Positions 25,161 to 38,352 are shown, numbered from the stretch's first letter. The stretch: 64,000 nucleotides of DNA from Sutcliffiella horikoshii (GCF_019931755.1 NZ_CP082918.1:352001-416000), one strand, 5' to 3'. Program-made: numbers and translations. Notes: generated by a model not told the origin, from the letters alone.

Positions 25161-25207
25161 CTAGAATTCTGCCTTCTTATGTATATATGAGGGGAAGATT
25201 CTAGTTT
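25161..25207 (+). terminator. Riboswitch terminator of guaA
   Basis: CTAGAAT...CTGCCTTC pairs with GGGAAG...ATTCTAG, followed by TTTTTTTGTG. The competing antiterminator is GAAGGCAG plus TTCTA at 25103-25115, complementary to the 5' arm; it uses the 3' side of P1, as expected for an OFF switch. Confidence 0.85.
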
Positions 25208-25256
25208 TTTTGTGTTTTAAAGGGTATTTTCAACTTTAAATGTGATAGTTTATCCA

Positions 25257-25445
25257 CCTGTAGATTGGAGTGCAAGGTGTGAGACTCCTCGAAAATGCTA
25301 GCGCATTTTCTTCGTGCGATGAATCGCTGTCGAAGCTTTCCTTGTCCTGAGGGAGATAGCGGTAGGTTGAGACCCTGCAGGCGAAGCCGAGGAGGCTCAA
25401 GCACCGCCCCTAGGAAAGCGAACACCTGGAACGGAAATCTACAGG
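25257..25445 (+). repeat. Palindromic leader element, copy 1 (long form), before guaA
   Basis: A 189-bp element bounded by perfect 10-bp inverted arms CCTGTAGATT / AATCTACAGG. Inside are GGAGT / ACTCC, GGTGT / ACACC, and GCGGT-N3-TTGAG / CTCAA-N2-ACCGC. An extra 59 bases (25290-25348) relative to the short form fold into two hairpins. It lies between the riboswitch terminator and the guaA ribosome site, so it is part of the mRNA leader. Confidence 0.93.
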
Positions 25446-25559
25446 AGTTAAAGAGATTAACCTTTTTAAAACAAAACAAAGGCATATCTTTCCTTTTGTA
25501 GGTCAAAATAAACGAAAAGATATGCTCCGAAAAATAATAAACTTATGAGGTGAATTCGG

Positions 25560-27098
25560 GTGGAAGGTATCCAAGAAATGGTCGTCGTCCTTGACTTCGG
25601 CAGTCAATATAACCAATTAATTACACGTCGTATCCGTGAGTTCGGTGTCTACAGCGAGCTACACCCACATACGATTACAGCAGAAGAAATCAAAAAAATG
25701 AACCCAAAAGGAATCATCCTTTCTGGCGGACCTAACAGCGTATACGGAGAAAACTCTTTCCGTTGTGACGAAGAAATCTTCGAACTTGGCATCCCTGTTC
25801 TAGGAATTTGCTACGGCATGCAGCTGATGACGATGCACTTCGGCGGCGTAGTGGAAAAAGCAAGTCACCGTGAATACGGAAAAGCACTTGCGACCGTATC
25901 TAACCAATCTACTGTGTATCAAGATATCCCAGAACAACAAGTTGTATGGATGAGCCACGGCGATTTAGTTGTTAAAGAGCCGGAAGATTTCGTAGTTGAT
26001 TTGACAAGCCCAGCATGTCCAATTGCCGGAATCAGTAATGAAGACAAGAAAATGTACGGTGTTCAATTCCACCCAGAGGTACGTCACTCTGTATATGGTA
26101 ACGACCTTTTAAGAAACTTTGTTTATAACGTTTGTGGCTGCACAGACAGCTGGACAATCGAGAACTTCCTTGAAATCGAAATGCAGAAGATCCGTGACGT
26201 TGTCGGCGATAAAAAAGTACTTTGCGCACTAAGTGGCGGAGTAGACTCTTCTGTTGTTGCCGTTTTGATCCACAAAGCGATCGGTGACCAGTTGACTTGT
26301 ATTTTCGTAGACCACGGTCTATTACGTAAAGACGAAGCGGACGCTGTAATGAAGACATTTAGCGAAGGCTTCAACATGAATGTAATCAAAGTAGATGCAA
26401 AAGACCGTTTCCTTAACAAGCTAAAAGGAGTTTCTGATCCTGAGCAAAAACGTAAAATCATCGGTAACGAGTTCATCTATGTATTTGATGATGAAGCTTC
26501 TAAATTAGAAGGCATCGACTATCTTGCACAAGGTACTCTTTATACAGATATCATCGAGAGCGGTACGGCAACAGCACAAACGATCAAATCTCACCACAAT
26601 GTGGGCGGACTTCCAGAGGACATGCAGTTCCAATTGATTGAGCCGTTGAACACATTGTTTAAGGATGAAGTTCGTGCATTAGGTTCAGAACTAGGTATTC
26701 CGGACGAAATCGTTTGGCGCCAGCCGTTCCCAGGACCAGGTCTTGGTATCCGTGTTCTTGGTGAAATCTCTGATGAAAAACTAGAGATTGTTCGCGAATC
26801 CGATCATATCCTTCGTGAAGAAATCAAAAAAGCGGGTCTTGACCGTGACATCTGGCAATACTTCACGGTACTTCCTGACATCCGCAGTGTAGGGGTAATG
26901 GGCGACCAACGTACGTACGATTACACAATCGGTATCCGTGCCGTGACATCCATTGATGGAATGACGTCCGATTGGGCGCGTATTCCTTGGGACGTGCTAG
27001 AAGTAATCTCTACACGTATCGTAAACGAAGTGGATCACATCAACCGCGTCGTGTATGACATTACAAGTAAGCCACCTGCAACGATTGAGTGGGAATAA
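25560..27098 (+). CDS. guaA: GMP synthase (glutamine-hydrolysing)
   Basis: A 512-residue two-domain enzyme converting XMP, ATP and glutamine to GMP, the last step of guanine nucleotide synthesis. The class I glutamine amidotransferase domain (about 8-195) has nucleophile Cys in GICYGMQ and the His-Glu pair in FHPEV. The ATP-pyrophosphatase domain has the PP-loop LSGGVDSSV (about 225-233), and the C-terminal dimerisation domain ends PPATIEWE. The start is GTG at 25560 after GAGGTGAA, giving the length of B. subtilis GuaA. The guanine riboswitch in its leader makes it feedback-controlled. Confidence 0.97.
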   Translation: MEGIQEMVVVLDFGSQYNQLITRRIREFGVYSELHPHTITAEEIKKMNPKGIILSGGPNSVYGENSFRCDEEIFELGIPVLGICYGMQLMTMHFGGVVEKASHREYGKALATVSNQSTVYQDIPEQQVVWMSHGDLVVKEPEDFVVDLTSPACPIAGISNEDKKMYGVQFHPEVRHSVYGNDLLRNFVYNVCGCTDSWTIENFLEIEMQKIRDVVGDKKVLCALSGGVDSSVVAVLIHKAIGDQLTCIFVDHGLLRKDEADAVMKTFSEGFNMNVIKVDAKDRFLNKLKGVSDPEQKRKIIGNEFIYVFDDEASKLEGIDYLAQGTLYTDIIESGTATAQTIKSHHNVGGLPEDMQFQLIEPLNTLFKDEVRALGSELGIPDEIVWRQPFPGPGLGIRVLGEISDEKLEIVRESDHILREEIKKAGLDRDIWQYFTVLPDIRSVGVMGDQRTYDYTIGIRAVTSIDGMTSDWARIPWDVLEVISTRIVNEVDHINRVVYDITSKPPATIEWE

Positions 27099-27105
27099 TA
27101 AATAA

Positions 27106-27140
27106 AAAAGCCGACCGGGATTGCCTGGTCGGCTTTTGCT
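27106..27140 (+). terminator. Terminator of guaA
   Basis: AAAAGCCGACC (27106-27116) pairs with GGTCGGCTTTT (27127-27137), eight bases after the stop. Confidence 0.93.
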
Positions 27141-27153
27141 TTGGGTGTAAAAA

Positions 27154-27187
27154 CGAACATTGGTAAAAAATATTTGTCGAATGTTCG
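27154..27187 (+). promoter_or_regulatory. Paired PurR boxes upstream of pbuG
   Basis: CGAACATT (27154-27161) and its inverse AATGTTCG (27180-27187) are 18 bases apart. This matches the two inverted PurBoxes that PurR of Bacillus binds, with PRPP as the inducer. They end ten bases upstream of the pbuG -35. Confidence 0.85.
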
Positions 27188-27196
27188 CTTTTTGTG

Positions 27197-27225
27197 TTGA
27201 CGAATCTTTGTGAGCTTGGTAATAT
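27197..27225 (+). promoter_or_regulatory. Sigma-A promoter of pbuG
   Basis: TTGACG (27197-27202), a 17-base spacer and TAATAT (27220-27225), between the PurR boxes and the riboswitch. Confidence 0.85.
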
Positions 27226-27260
27226 GAAAACAGAAATTATCATACATTTATAGTTCAAAT

Positions 27261-27327
27261 CTCGTATAAATTTGGGAATATGGCCCAAAAGTTTCTACCA
27301 GGCTACCGTAAACAGCTTGACTACGAG
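27261..27327 (+). promoter_or_regulatory. Guanine riboswitch of pbuG (aptamer)
   Basis: P1 is CTCGTA (27261-27266) with TACGAG (27322-27327). GGGAATATGGCCC and GTTTCTACC are the P2/L2 and junction signatures, and the discriminating base in TTGACTAC is C (guanine class). It is followed by a terminator. Confidence 0.95.
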
Positions 27328-27409
27328 GTATTAGGATTTTGTGCAGGACATCTATCTTTTTTCAGGTGGATGAGCTCTCTTTTTCCTATCCTCGTCAGTT
27401 AAATGTTAG

Positions 27410-27440
27410 CGCCCCTGGTTTATGCCAGGGGCGTTTTCTT
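27410..27440 (+). terminator. Riboswitch terminator of pbuG
   Basis: CGCCCCTGG (27410-27418) pairs with CCAGGGGCG (27425-27433), followed by TTTTC. The sequence ACGAGGTATTAGG after P1 is complementary to CCTATCCTCGT at about 27385, a likely alternative pairing. Confidence 0.9.
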
Positions 27441-27473
27441 GTTTGTACGAATTATCTTGAGGAGGATTTTGGC

Positions 27474-28799
27474 ATGAAGAATTACTTTGAGTTTCAGAAA
27501 CACGGTACAAGCTACAAAACAGAATCCATTGCGGGACTAACGACATTCCTGGCAATGGCCTATATATTGGTGGTAAATCCACTTATGCTTTCTTTGGCAA
27601 GTGTAGGCGATTATCCAGATGCGCTTCGCATGGACCAAGGTGCGATCTTTACAGCAACAGCCCTATCCGCAGCAATTGGTTGCTTGATCATGGGCCTCTA
27701 TGCAAAATACCCAATCGCACTTGCACCGGGAATGGGTCTTAACGCATTCTTCGCATACTCTGTAGTACTTGGCATGGGCATCCCGTGGCAAACTGCGCTA
27801 GCAGGGGTATTGGTTTCTGGTGTTATCTTTATCTTTTTAACACTATTTGGTATTCGTGAAAAAATCATCAACGCTATTCCGGCAGAATTGAAATATGCAG
27901 TAGGAGCAGGTATCGGTCTTTTCATCACTTTCATCGGTTTCCAAAATGCCGGTGTCATCGTTGGGGACGAAGTAGTACTTGTGGCACTAGGAGATTTAAC
28001 AAACGGCAATACATTACTAGCAATCTTCGGTCTAGTAATCACCGTTATTCTTATGGTTAGAGGCATTAAAGGCGGTATCTTCTTCGGGATTGTCATTACA
28101 GCGGTTGTTGGTATGCTGTTTGGTCTTATTGATCGCCCTACAGCGGTGGTTGGCGCGGTGCCAAGCATCGATTCCACATTCGGTGCGGCATTCGCTAGTT
28201 TAGGAGATATCTTCACCATTCAAATGCTCGTTGTTATCCTTACATTCTTATTCGTAGATTTCTTTGACACAGCGGGTACACTCGTTGCTGTGGCAAACCA
28301 AGCAGGATTCATGAAAGACAACAAGCTTCCACGAGCAGGAAAAGCACTTTTCGCTGACTCTGCAGCAACAGTAGCCGGAGCGGTACTTGGAACTTCCACT
28401 ACCACTTCCTACATTGAATCATCTTCTGGTGTAGCAGCTGGAGGCAGAACAGGATTCGCATCTGTCGTAACAGCAGGATTGTTCTTATTATCACTAGTAT
28501 TCTTCCCATTGTTGTCTGTCATCACAGAACCGGTAACAGCACCAGCGCTAATCATCGTCGGTGTATTGATGGTATCGGCATTAGGAAAAATTGATTGGAA
28601 CAAATTTGAGATTGCAGTACCTGCATTCTTAACAGTCATTGCAATGCCGTTAACATACAGCATCGCAACGGGTATTGCGGTAGGATTCATCTTCTACCCG
28701 ATCACAATGATCATGAAAGGCAGAGCAAAAGAGATTCACCCAATCATGTATGCTTTGTTTGTTATCTTCATCCTGTACTTTGTTTTCTTGATTGAATAG
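27474..28799 (+). CDS. pbuG: Hypoxanthine/guanine permease (NCS2, AzgA-like)
   Basis: A 441-residue purine:cation symporter with about 12-14 membrane helices, starting MKNYFEFQKHGTSYKTE and containing the AzgA-group motifs TTFLAMAYILVVNP, GLNAFFAYS and FVDFFDTAGTL. The start ATG at 27474 follows GAGGAGG; a longer open frame upstream runs through the riboswitch terminator and is not real. It imports hypoxanthine and guanine for salvage. PurR boxes and a guanine riboswitch in its leader give double repression when purines are plentiful. Confidence 0.96.
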   Translation: MKNYFEFQKHGTSYKTESIAGLTTFLAMAYILVVNPLMLSLASVGDYPDALRMDQGAIFTATALSAAIGCLIMGLYAKYPIALAPGMGLNAFFAYSVVLGMGIPWQTALAGVLVSGVIFIFLTLFGIREKIINAIPAELKYAVGAGIGLFITFIGFQNAGVIVGDEVVLVALGDLTNGNTLLAIFGLVITVILMVRGIKGGIFFGIVITAVVGMLFGLIDRPTAVVGAVPSIDSTFGAAFASLGDIFTIQMLVVILTFLFVDFFDTAGTLVAVANQAGFMKDNKLPRAGKALFADSAATVAGAVLGTSTTTSYIESSSGVAAGGRTGFASVVTAGLFLLSLVFFPLLSVITEPVTAPALIIVGVLMVSALGKIDWNKFEIAVPAFLTVIAMPLTYSIATGIAVGFIFYPITMIMKGRAKEIHPIMYALFVIFILYFVFLIE

Positions 28800-28815
28800 A
28801 TTAATAGAAGGTTTT

Positions 28816-28849
28816 AAAATCCCTGCTATAATATGGCAGGGATTTTTTC
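28816..28849 (+). terminator. Terminator of pbuG
   Basis: AAATCCCTGC pairs with GCAGGGATTT, eight-to-nine-base loop and T run, 17 bases after the stop. Confidence 0.92.
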
Positions 28850-28972
28850 TGTTAAGAATGTTTGAGGAAATGTAGAGGTGGTACGGTACTTATAAGAGGT
28901 TGCATTAATATCTTCTCTATATAGAAGAAAGTCCTCTTAAAATAGGAATTTAAAATTATATTAAAAAAGTAG

Positions 28973-29002
28973 TTGACCGTGTTTATGTTAACATGGTATA
29001 TT
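28973..29002 (+). promoter_or_regulatory. rrn promoter P1
   Basis: TTGACC (28973-28978), an 18-base spacer and TATATT (28997-29002). The preceding A+T-rich stretch could be an UP element. The remainder of 28850-29242 has no gene. Confidence 0.75.
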
Positions 29003-29073
29003 ATTATTCGTTGCTGCAAAACACGATTTGTTAACTCGCTGTAATGCTCGCAACAAAAACTTAAAAAAACATG

Positions 29074-29102
29074 TTGACGCGAAACGCACAGCATGGTATA
29101 GT
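29074..29102 (+). promoter_or_regulatory. rrn promoter P2
   Basis: TTGACG (29074-29079), a 17-base spacer and TATAGT (29097-29102). Its -10 is exactly 100 bases downstream of that of P1; tandem promoters are usual for Bacillus rrn operons. Confidence 0.85.
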
Positions 29103-29242
29103 AATTAAGTCGCCACGGAGCGACGGAAAATGATCTTTGAAAACTAAACAAAACAACAGCGTCATAACGTCGGTTCTTTGGAACACGACAAAATGATTTT
29201 AAGTAAGACAAGCTAGCAAATTTTGAGCAAAAGCTCAGACTC

Positions 29243-30801
<1,559 letters not shown>

Positions 30802-31020
30802 AATGTACGCTTGTTGTTTTGTTTAGTTTTGAGAGAGCATTCTCTCATTTTAGATAAATCTTCGGATTTATCCTTAGACAATTCTTACGAATTGTCATAG
30901 TTGTTCCTTGAAAACTAGATAATGTAACTAATATCAAGATATTCACAAAATATCGTTCATCTTAGTAATTTTCTTTATAGATATCATCGCTGATATCGAC
31001 ACATGACCATATTGGTCAAC

Positions 31021-33952
<2,932 letters not shown>

Positions 33953-34076
33953 AATAAGTATCGAAATAAGTGAACGATATGAATTCTTGATAGGAACACA
34001 TTATCTAGTTTTGAAGGAATAAAAAAAGATGAAAAAACATCTTGATTTTCTTCAAAGATATATTATAATAATATTT

Positions 34077-34193
34077 GTCTGGTAATGATGGCGAAGAGGC
34101 CACACCCGTTCCCATACCGAACACGGAAGTTAAGCTCTTCAGCGCCGATGGTAGTTGGGGGATCTCCCCCTGTGAGAGTAGGACGTTGCCAGG
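34077..34193 (+). rRNA. rrf: 5S ribosomal RNA
   Basis: About 117 nt, with helix I TCTGGTAAT / GTTGCCAGG, the CACACCCGTTCCCATACCG loop and CGAACACGGAAGTTAAGC. It follows the 23S by about 120 bases with no tRNA between. Confidence 0.96.
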
Positions 34194-34208
34194 CAAATTT
34201 ATGGAAGA

Positions 34209-34243
34209 CCAGTGCTTATTAGTTTAGGCGCTGGTTTTTTTTG
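34209..34243 (+). terminator. Terminator of the rrn operon
   Basis: CCAGTGC (34209-34215) pairs with GCGCTGG (34228-34234, one G-U pair), followed by eight T residues. No tRNA genes follow the 5S. Confidence 0.88.
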
Positions 34244-34302
34244 TGTTGTTTTGGTGAGTGGGGGCGGCACAATGACTGAATTCTTGGGAAAGGGGAGGCT
34301 TT

Positions 34303-34514
34303 GTCATTGTAGGGCGAGATTGGTGCCAAAAATCTTTAGGAAGAGGTAGTTTTGTCATCGTAGGGCGAGAACGATGACAAAAGCGAGGAAGAAGAAGGTG
34401 TTCTGTCATCGTAGGGCGAGTACGGCGCCAAAAGAGAGGAAGAAGAGGGTCTTCTGTCATCGTAGAGCGAGAACGGTGACAAAATAATGAGGAAGAAGGA
34501 AGTTTTGTCATCGT
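34303..34514 (+). repeat. 51-bp tandem array D
   Basis: TGTCATCGTAGGGCGAG or close variants recur with the G at 34303, 34354, 34405, 34456 and 34507, exactly 51 bases apart; a degenerate half unit precedes. Each unit contains TTTTGTCATCGT and ACGATGACAAAA facing each other across about nine bases, so each forms a hairpin. The array begins 60 bases after the rrn terminator. Confidence 0.92.
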
Positions 34515-34534
34515 TCATCACCAATATATGTAAG

Positions 34535-34683
34535 ATGAAGACAGTTTCCTGCGGATTTGTTAGTTGAAACTGTCTTCATCATGGTTATGAAGACAGTTTG
34601 AGGACGAAAATTTCACTGAAAGTGTCTTCATTAAGGTCATGAAGACACTTTGGCAGGAGAAATTTCAATGGAAAGGTCTTGAT
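34535..34683 (+). repeat. 52-bp tandem array C, three units
   Basis: ATGAAGACA begins units at 34535, 34587 and 34639, exactly 52 bases apart. Arms GAAGACAGTTTC and GAAACTGTCTTC close the first unit; later units keep shorter matching arms. It directly follows array D, so two families with different interiors sit side by side. Confidence 0.92.
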
Positions 34684-34773
34684 AACCTCACTCCCCCTAG
34701 ATTTTCCAATAAAACTCCTCTATACTAAATATCCTAAACATAGAACGCACCTAAAAGGGGAGGGAATTCAAAC

Positions 34774-35310
34774 ATGCAGCGTATTATGGTCATTGGGGTA
34801 TCGGCAGGAGCAGGGAAATCCACGTTCGCCGCAAGGCTTGGGAAAGCATTAGACATTGATGTGTTTCACTTGGATGCTTTCTTTTGGAAACCGGGCTGGG
34901 TGGAGGCGAGCATGGAGGAGTTTACACAATCGCAACAGGAAATGATAAAAAATCACAGCTCTTGGATCGTGGAAGGGAACTATACGGCTACTTTTGATAT
35001 AAGAGCTGAAAAGGCGGATACCATCATCTATTTGGAGCTTCCGTTACGGGTTTGTTTGTATCGTGTGATAAAGAGGTGGCTGACTAACCTTGGGAATAGG
35101 CGCCCTGATCTTGGCGGGGAGTGTACGGAGAGGATGGAGTGGGCTTTCCTGAAGTTTATTATCACCACTTACCGAGCAAGGAAGAAAGCGATGAAGAATA
35201 GGCTTGATTTTTACCAGGAGGACAAGTTGGTAGTGAGGTTGAAGGGGAAAAGAGCAATTGAATATTTTATACAAGAGATAGAAAGAGCAAAGAGTAGCTC
35301 GGCTTCCTAA
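34774..35310 (+). CDS. P-loop kinase-like protein (FlaR / topology-modulation family)
   Basis: A 178-residue small NTPase of the adenylate-kinase-like fold, family usually named DNA topology modulation protein FlaR. The P-loop is VSAGAGKST near the N-terminus. Next come DVFHLDAFFWKPGWVE, typical of the family, WIVEGNYTATFDIR and the lid arginines in RVIKRWL. The glycine that opens a canonical Walker A is displaced by one residue here. Substrate is unknown; the family name comes from an old phenotype and not from biochemistry. A terminator overlaps its last codons. Confidence 0.85.
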   Translation: MQRIMVIGVSAGAGKSTFAARLGKALDIDVFHLDAFFWKPGWVEASMEEFTQSQQEMIKNHSSWIVEGNYTATFDIRAEKADTIIYLELPLRVCLYRVIKRWLTNLGNRRPDLGGECTERMEWAFLKFIITTYRARKKAMKNRLDFYQEDKLVVRLKGKRAIEYFIQEIERAKSSSAS

Positions 35311-35337
35311 AATAAGGACCGGTAGCTACTCTTTTTT
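35289..35337. terminator. Bidirectional terminator between convergent genes
   Basis: AAAGAGTAGCT (35289-35299, inside the kinase-like coding end) pairs with AGCTACTCTTT (35324-35334). T runs on both strands suit both the plus-strand gene and the minus-strand yxlG. Confidence 0.75.
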
Positions 35338-35347
35338 AAATGGAAGC

Positions 35348-36124
35348 TTAAAACTGTTCAAATCTTTTAAAGTTAAAGGTTGCCAACAGTACAAGCAGGA
35401 GAGATAGACAAAGTGTGGCTGAAATGACGAGCAGGCCGTTTTCTAGAAGCTCTCCTTGCATGAGGATGGCAGTTGCGTGTTCTCTTAGCTTTGCTGGGCT
35501 CCATTCCATGAATTTTGTGAAGAGTCCGCTGGATACAGTCAAGAGTGCGAGGAACGATACACTGACTCCGGCGATTCCTCCTGAGGTGCGGATTAAAGTT
35601 CCTGCAAAGATCGTAACGGAGATAATCAACACGATCCATAAGCTGTAGACGCCAAAGCTTGCCAGCATGATGTGCCAATCTACTTTGTTGAATAGTAGAT
35701 TGGTATAGTACCAGGTCAGCACATAGCTTAGTAGCAGGGATGTTAGAGCGATGACGAGTTGTGCTGTCCATTTGCTTAGGATGTACTGAAATGGCTGGAC
35801 AGGACGGGCCATGACGAGTGTAAGTGTGCCGTTCTGGCGTTCGATGGAAATGGCACTCATGGAAGCTAGCACAAATAGTAGCGTGGCAAGTGTGCCGTAT
35901 TGGCCTAGAGTGCCGGCAAGTACTTCTTCTCCGGAGGGAGTCGGGATTTCGATGACGGCTCCTTCTGGCAGGTTACCGGCGGACTCGATGATTTGTGGCA
36001 TATAGTAACTCGTTAATGGTTGGGATATGCCGATGATCATGATGACGATAGGTAACCAAATCCATTTTCCGTTGCGCATGCTCTCTTGCATTTCTTTTAT
36101 AAAAAGGGTTATAAAGTTTTTCAT
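35348..36124 (-). CDS. yxlG: ABC transporter permease of the sigma-Y operon
   Basis: A 258-residue ABC-2 type permease with six predicted membrane helices (first about 22-42, last about 232-252) and the short motif ERQNGTLTLVMARPV typical of the NatB/YxlG group. It is the last gene of the sigY operon; its start overlaps the ATPase stop by four bases. With YxlF it forms an exporter of unknown substrate; in B. subtilis this pair is linked to sigma-Y-associated functions and has no agreed substrate. Confidence 0.85.
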   Translation of the reverse strand: MKNFITLFIKEMQESMRNGKWIWLPIVIMIIGISQPLTSYYMPQIIESAGNLPEGAVIEIPTPSGEEVLAGTLGQYGTLATLLFVLASMSAISIERQNGTLTLVMARPVQPFQYILSKWTAQLVIALTSLLLSYVLTWYYTNLLFNKVDWHIMLASFGVYSLWIVLIISVTIFAGTLIRTSGGIAGVSVSFLALLTVSSGLFTKFMEWSPAKLREHATAILMQGELLENGLLVISATLCLSLLLVLLATFNFKRFEQF

Positions 36125-37017
36125 CGGTTCATCACCTTCATATATGCGTCTTCCAGGGAATCTTGCACCTTTTCATAGTGTGACAGGGTGAGCTCTTTAT
36201 CTAGTAATTTTGTCAAAACAGCTTTGCTGTGGAAGGTTGCTTCGTTTACATAGATGGTGGCAGTGTGAGTGTCGTGATAGTCGATGGACTCTATGCTTGG
36301 AATGCCGTCTAATTGGCCGGTGAGAGATTCTTCTGTCTTTACTTTTACAGCAGAGGTTGTATGCTCGGATCTTAATGATTCCAGGCTGCCGTCCCATTTG
36401 ATTTGGCCGTCTTTTAGCATGATGACGGTATCGCAAACCTGTTCTGCATCATGTAGGACATGGGTGGAAAACAGGATGGTCATGTGGCTTTTTAATTCAG
36501 TGAGAATTTTTAAGACATCGCGTCTGCCATCCGGGTCAAGTGCGGAGACGGGTTCGTCGAGAATCAAGAGCTCCGGGTCGTGCAATAAGGCTTGCGCAAG
36601 TCCCAGTCGTTGTTTCATTCCACCCGAGAAGCCGCCTATGCGTTTGTTTTTGACGTCTGTTAAGCTGACAAACTCCAGTGTCTCTTCGATTTTTGTCTTA
36701 ATCTGAGCCTTTGGAAGGTGGGAGAGTTTGCCTGCGAATTGTAGATATTCTTTTGGTGTCATCCAGGAAAAAAAGGAAGGATGCTGTGGCAGAAAGCCGA
36801 TTTGGTGTCGATAGTCCTTCCCGTTGTTTTCTGAAAAGCTTATGGATCCGGAAGTTGGTGTCAGAAGTCCCGCAAGCATCTGCAGGGTCGTCGTTTTCCC
36901 GGCGCCGTTTGGACCGAGAAGGGCGACACAACTTCCTTTTTCTATTTGAAAAGAAATGCCTTTGACGGCTTGGTGCTGCTTAAATGTTTTGGTTAAGTTA
37001 TTGATTTCAAGTAACAT
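36121..37017 (-). CDS. yxlF: ABC transporter ATP-binding protein of the sigma-Y operon
   Basis: A 298-residue ATPase with Walker A GPNGAGKTTTLQML, Q-loop PQHPSFFSWMTPKEYL, signature GGFSGGMKQRLGLAQAL, Walker B LLILDEPVSALDPDGR and H-loop FSTHVL. A C-terminal extension of about 80 residues is usual in the DrrA/NatA-type group. It pairs with the YxlG permease by a four-base overlap. Confidence 0.92.
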   Translation of the reverse strand: MLLEINNLTKTFKQHQAVKGISFQIEKGSCVALLGPNGAGKTTTLQMLAGLLTPTSGSISFSENNGKDYRHQIGFLPQHPSFFSWMTPKEYLQFAGKLSHLPKAQIKTKIEETLEFVSLTDVKNKRIGGFSGGMKQRLGLAQALLHDPELLILDEPVSALDPDGRRDVLKILTELKSHMTILFSTHVLHDAEQVCDTVIMLKDGQIKWDGSLESLRSEHTTSAVKVKTEESLTGQLDGIPSIESIDYHDTHTATIYVNEATFHSKAVLTKLLDKELTLSHYEKVQDSLEDAYMKVMNR

Positions 37018-37029
37018 GCCGGTCGCTCC

Positions 37030-37221
37030 CTAGTCATTTTTTCGGCCGATCACGAAGTACAGAATCGGGCCGATGGTGGTGATGAATAGAATGATGAGGG
37101 CCCAAGCCCATTTTGGTCCGTTCGTTTGTTCTTGACGGCTAAGGCTGATGAGGGCCGTGATGATTAAAATAAGTTGTAAAACGATTAGTGGTGCCGCAAG
37201 TGACCAGTTGATGTTTTCCAT
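37030..37221 (-). CDS. yxlE: Small membrane protein YxlE (PLDc_N family)
   Basis: A 63-residue protein with two membrane helices (about 8-27 and 38-58) and the PLD-nuclease N-terminal signature WALIILFITTIGPILYFVIGR. The length agrees with B. subtilis YxlE as I recall it. It overlaps the yxlD stop by one base. Confidence 0.85.
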   Translation of the reverse strand: MENINWSLAAPLIVLQLILIITALISLSRQEQTNGPKWAWALIILFITTIGPILYFVIGRKND

Positions 37222-37442
37222 TACAAACCTCTCCTTTTTTGTCTCTTATGATGTGGGTAAAACACGAATATCAGGTAGAACAGGGTAGGCAGTGGGAATT
37301 GAATTAACCCCCAGATTCCCCAGAACCATGCGTAACTGCCTTTTTTCTTAGCGTCAATGAACAGGATGATACTTTGGGTCAACAGAACAGGAATGAGCCA
37401 TGGCAGAATGGTGTACAGTTGATCCATTTTTTCCGGCGTCAT
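37221..37442 (-). CDS. yxlD: Small membrane protein YxlD, sigma-Y regulator
   Basis: A 73-residue protein with two membrane helices (about 9-29 and 38-62) and a basic tail HHKRQKRRGL. It occupies the yxlD position between yxlC and yxlE with four-base and one-base overlaps. In B. subtilis YxlC and YxlD together restrain sigma-Y, so it is probably part of the anti-sigma complex. Assignment relies on position and size more than on a distinctive motif. Confidence 0.75.
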   Translation of the reverse strand: MTPEKMDQLYTILPWLIPVLLTQSIILFIDAKKKGSYAWFWGIWGLIQFPLPTLFYLIFVFYPHHKRQKRRGL

Positions 37443-37780
37443 GACAGGATGCTTCCTTCCTGTTTAGCTTTGTTTTTTTGCAAGATGTAAAAAATGATTG
37501 GTGCTATGACGAATGCGGACACTTGAATGACGATAAACAGCATAGGTGCTTGGAACATAGCTGTTGTAAAGGCGGTTAAAAGGACGAGCGCCGTGATGAC
37601 GAAAATACTGAGTTCCTTTTGGAATGCTTTACGTTTTGCCGATTTTGCCAATTGAAGCTGTTCCTGCATTTGTTGAGCGGTAGGGATAGGAGGTGACCCT
37701 AATTCGTCTAGTTGCTGCCAGTCTTTGTGAAGTTTTGTTAGAAGTTCCTGTTCTTTTTTATCCTGTTTATTCCTCGTCAT
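37439..37780 (-). CDS. yxlC: Anti-sigma-Y factor YxlC
   Basis: A 113-residue protein. The hydrophilic N-terminus (EQELLTKLHKDWQQLDEL) is followed by two membrane helices (about 57-77 and 80-100), as in DUF5345/YxlC anti-sigma proteins. The cytoplasmic N-terminus would hold sigma-Y at the membrane. It overlaps the sigY end by 14 bases. Confidence 0.8.
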   Translation of the reverse strand: MTRNKQDKKEQELLTKLHKDWQQLDELGSPPIPTAQQMQEQLQLAKSAKRKAFQKELSIFVITALVLLTAFTTAMFQAPMLFIVIQVSAFVIAPIIFYILQKNKAKQEGSILS

Positions 37781-38309
37781 GGTCCCACTCCTTTCTTAGC
37801 GTTTTAATACCGTTGTGCACTCTTGATTTGACAGTTCCTGTTCTGATGCCGAGCATGGTGCCGATTTCCTCATAGGTGTAACCGTAATAATGCCTCAGTA
37901 AAATAGGTGTTCTCGTGTCTGGTGGCAGCTGGTTGAAGTCTGAGAAGGTGTCGCTCCACTCCATGCCGTTTGATTTTGAGCGGAAGGTGAGCTGTCTCGA
38001 CAAAACATGAAATAGCTTGTTGGCTTTTTTCTTCTCACGCTCTTTTTTTCGGATGGTATCGATGTAGAGTCTAGAGGCAATCGAGATCATCCAGGTGGAG
38101 AATTTTCCTTCTCCTTTGAACGAGGCGAGGTTGGTGTAGCACTTCATCATCGTTTCCTGTGCGAGGTCGCTGCTCGTTTCTTCGTTTAATGTAAGTTTGA
38201 GTAAGTATTTATAAAGAAAAGTATAGTGCTTCTGAAATAGCTGCGTGAAGGCATCGTCGTCGCCTGTAATTGCCTCTTGTATAAGATAAATGTCTTCTTC
38301 CTGCTCCAA
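37767..38309 (-). CDS. sigY: ECF RNA polymerase sigma factor, sigma-Y
   Basis: A 180-residue ECF sigma factor with region 2 (FTQLFQKHYTFLYKYLLKL, DLAQETMMKCYTNL) and region 4 (TPILLRHYYGYTYEEIGTMLGIRTGTVKSRVHNGIKTLR). The start is TTG at 38309 after AAGGAGG. The complete set sigY-yxlC-D-E-F-G follows, the order of the B. subtilis operon, which makes the symbol safe. A promoter matching the sigma-Y consensus precedes it, so the operon is probably autoregulated. Confidence 0.92.
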   Translation of the reverse strand: MEQEEDIYLIQEAITGDDDAFTQLFQKHYTFLYKYLLKLTLNEETSSDLAQETMMKCYTNLASFKGEGKFSTWMISIASRLYIDTIRKKEREKKKANKLFHVLSRQLTFRSKSNGMEWSDTFSDFNQLPPDTRTPILLRHYYGYTYEEIGTMLGIRTGTVKSRVHNGIKTLRKEWDHDEE

Positions 38310-38352
38310 ATCGATGCCTCCTTTCTTAGCGTTTTCGTTCGTTCAACCATAA

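Noticed and set aside
27339..27473. N-terminal extension of PbuG
   Set aside because: It runs through the riboswitch terminator; the ATG at 27474 has GAGGAGG and the family start.
34224..34524. Minus-strand frames across array D with a repetitive Arg/Ser/Pro-rich translation
   Set aside because: A 51-bp unit keeps frame automatically; there is no ribosome site and the peptide has no protein-like features.
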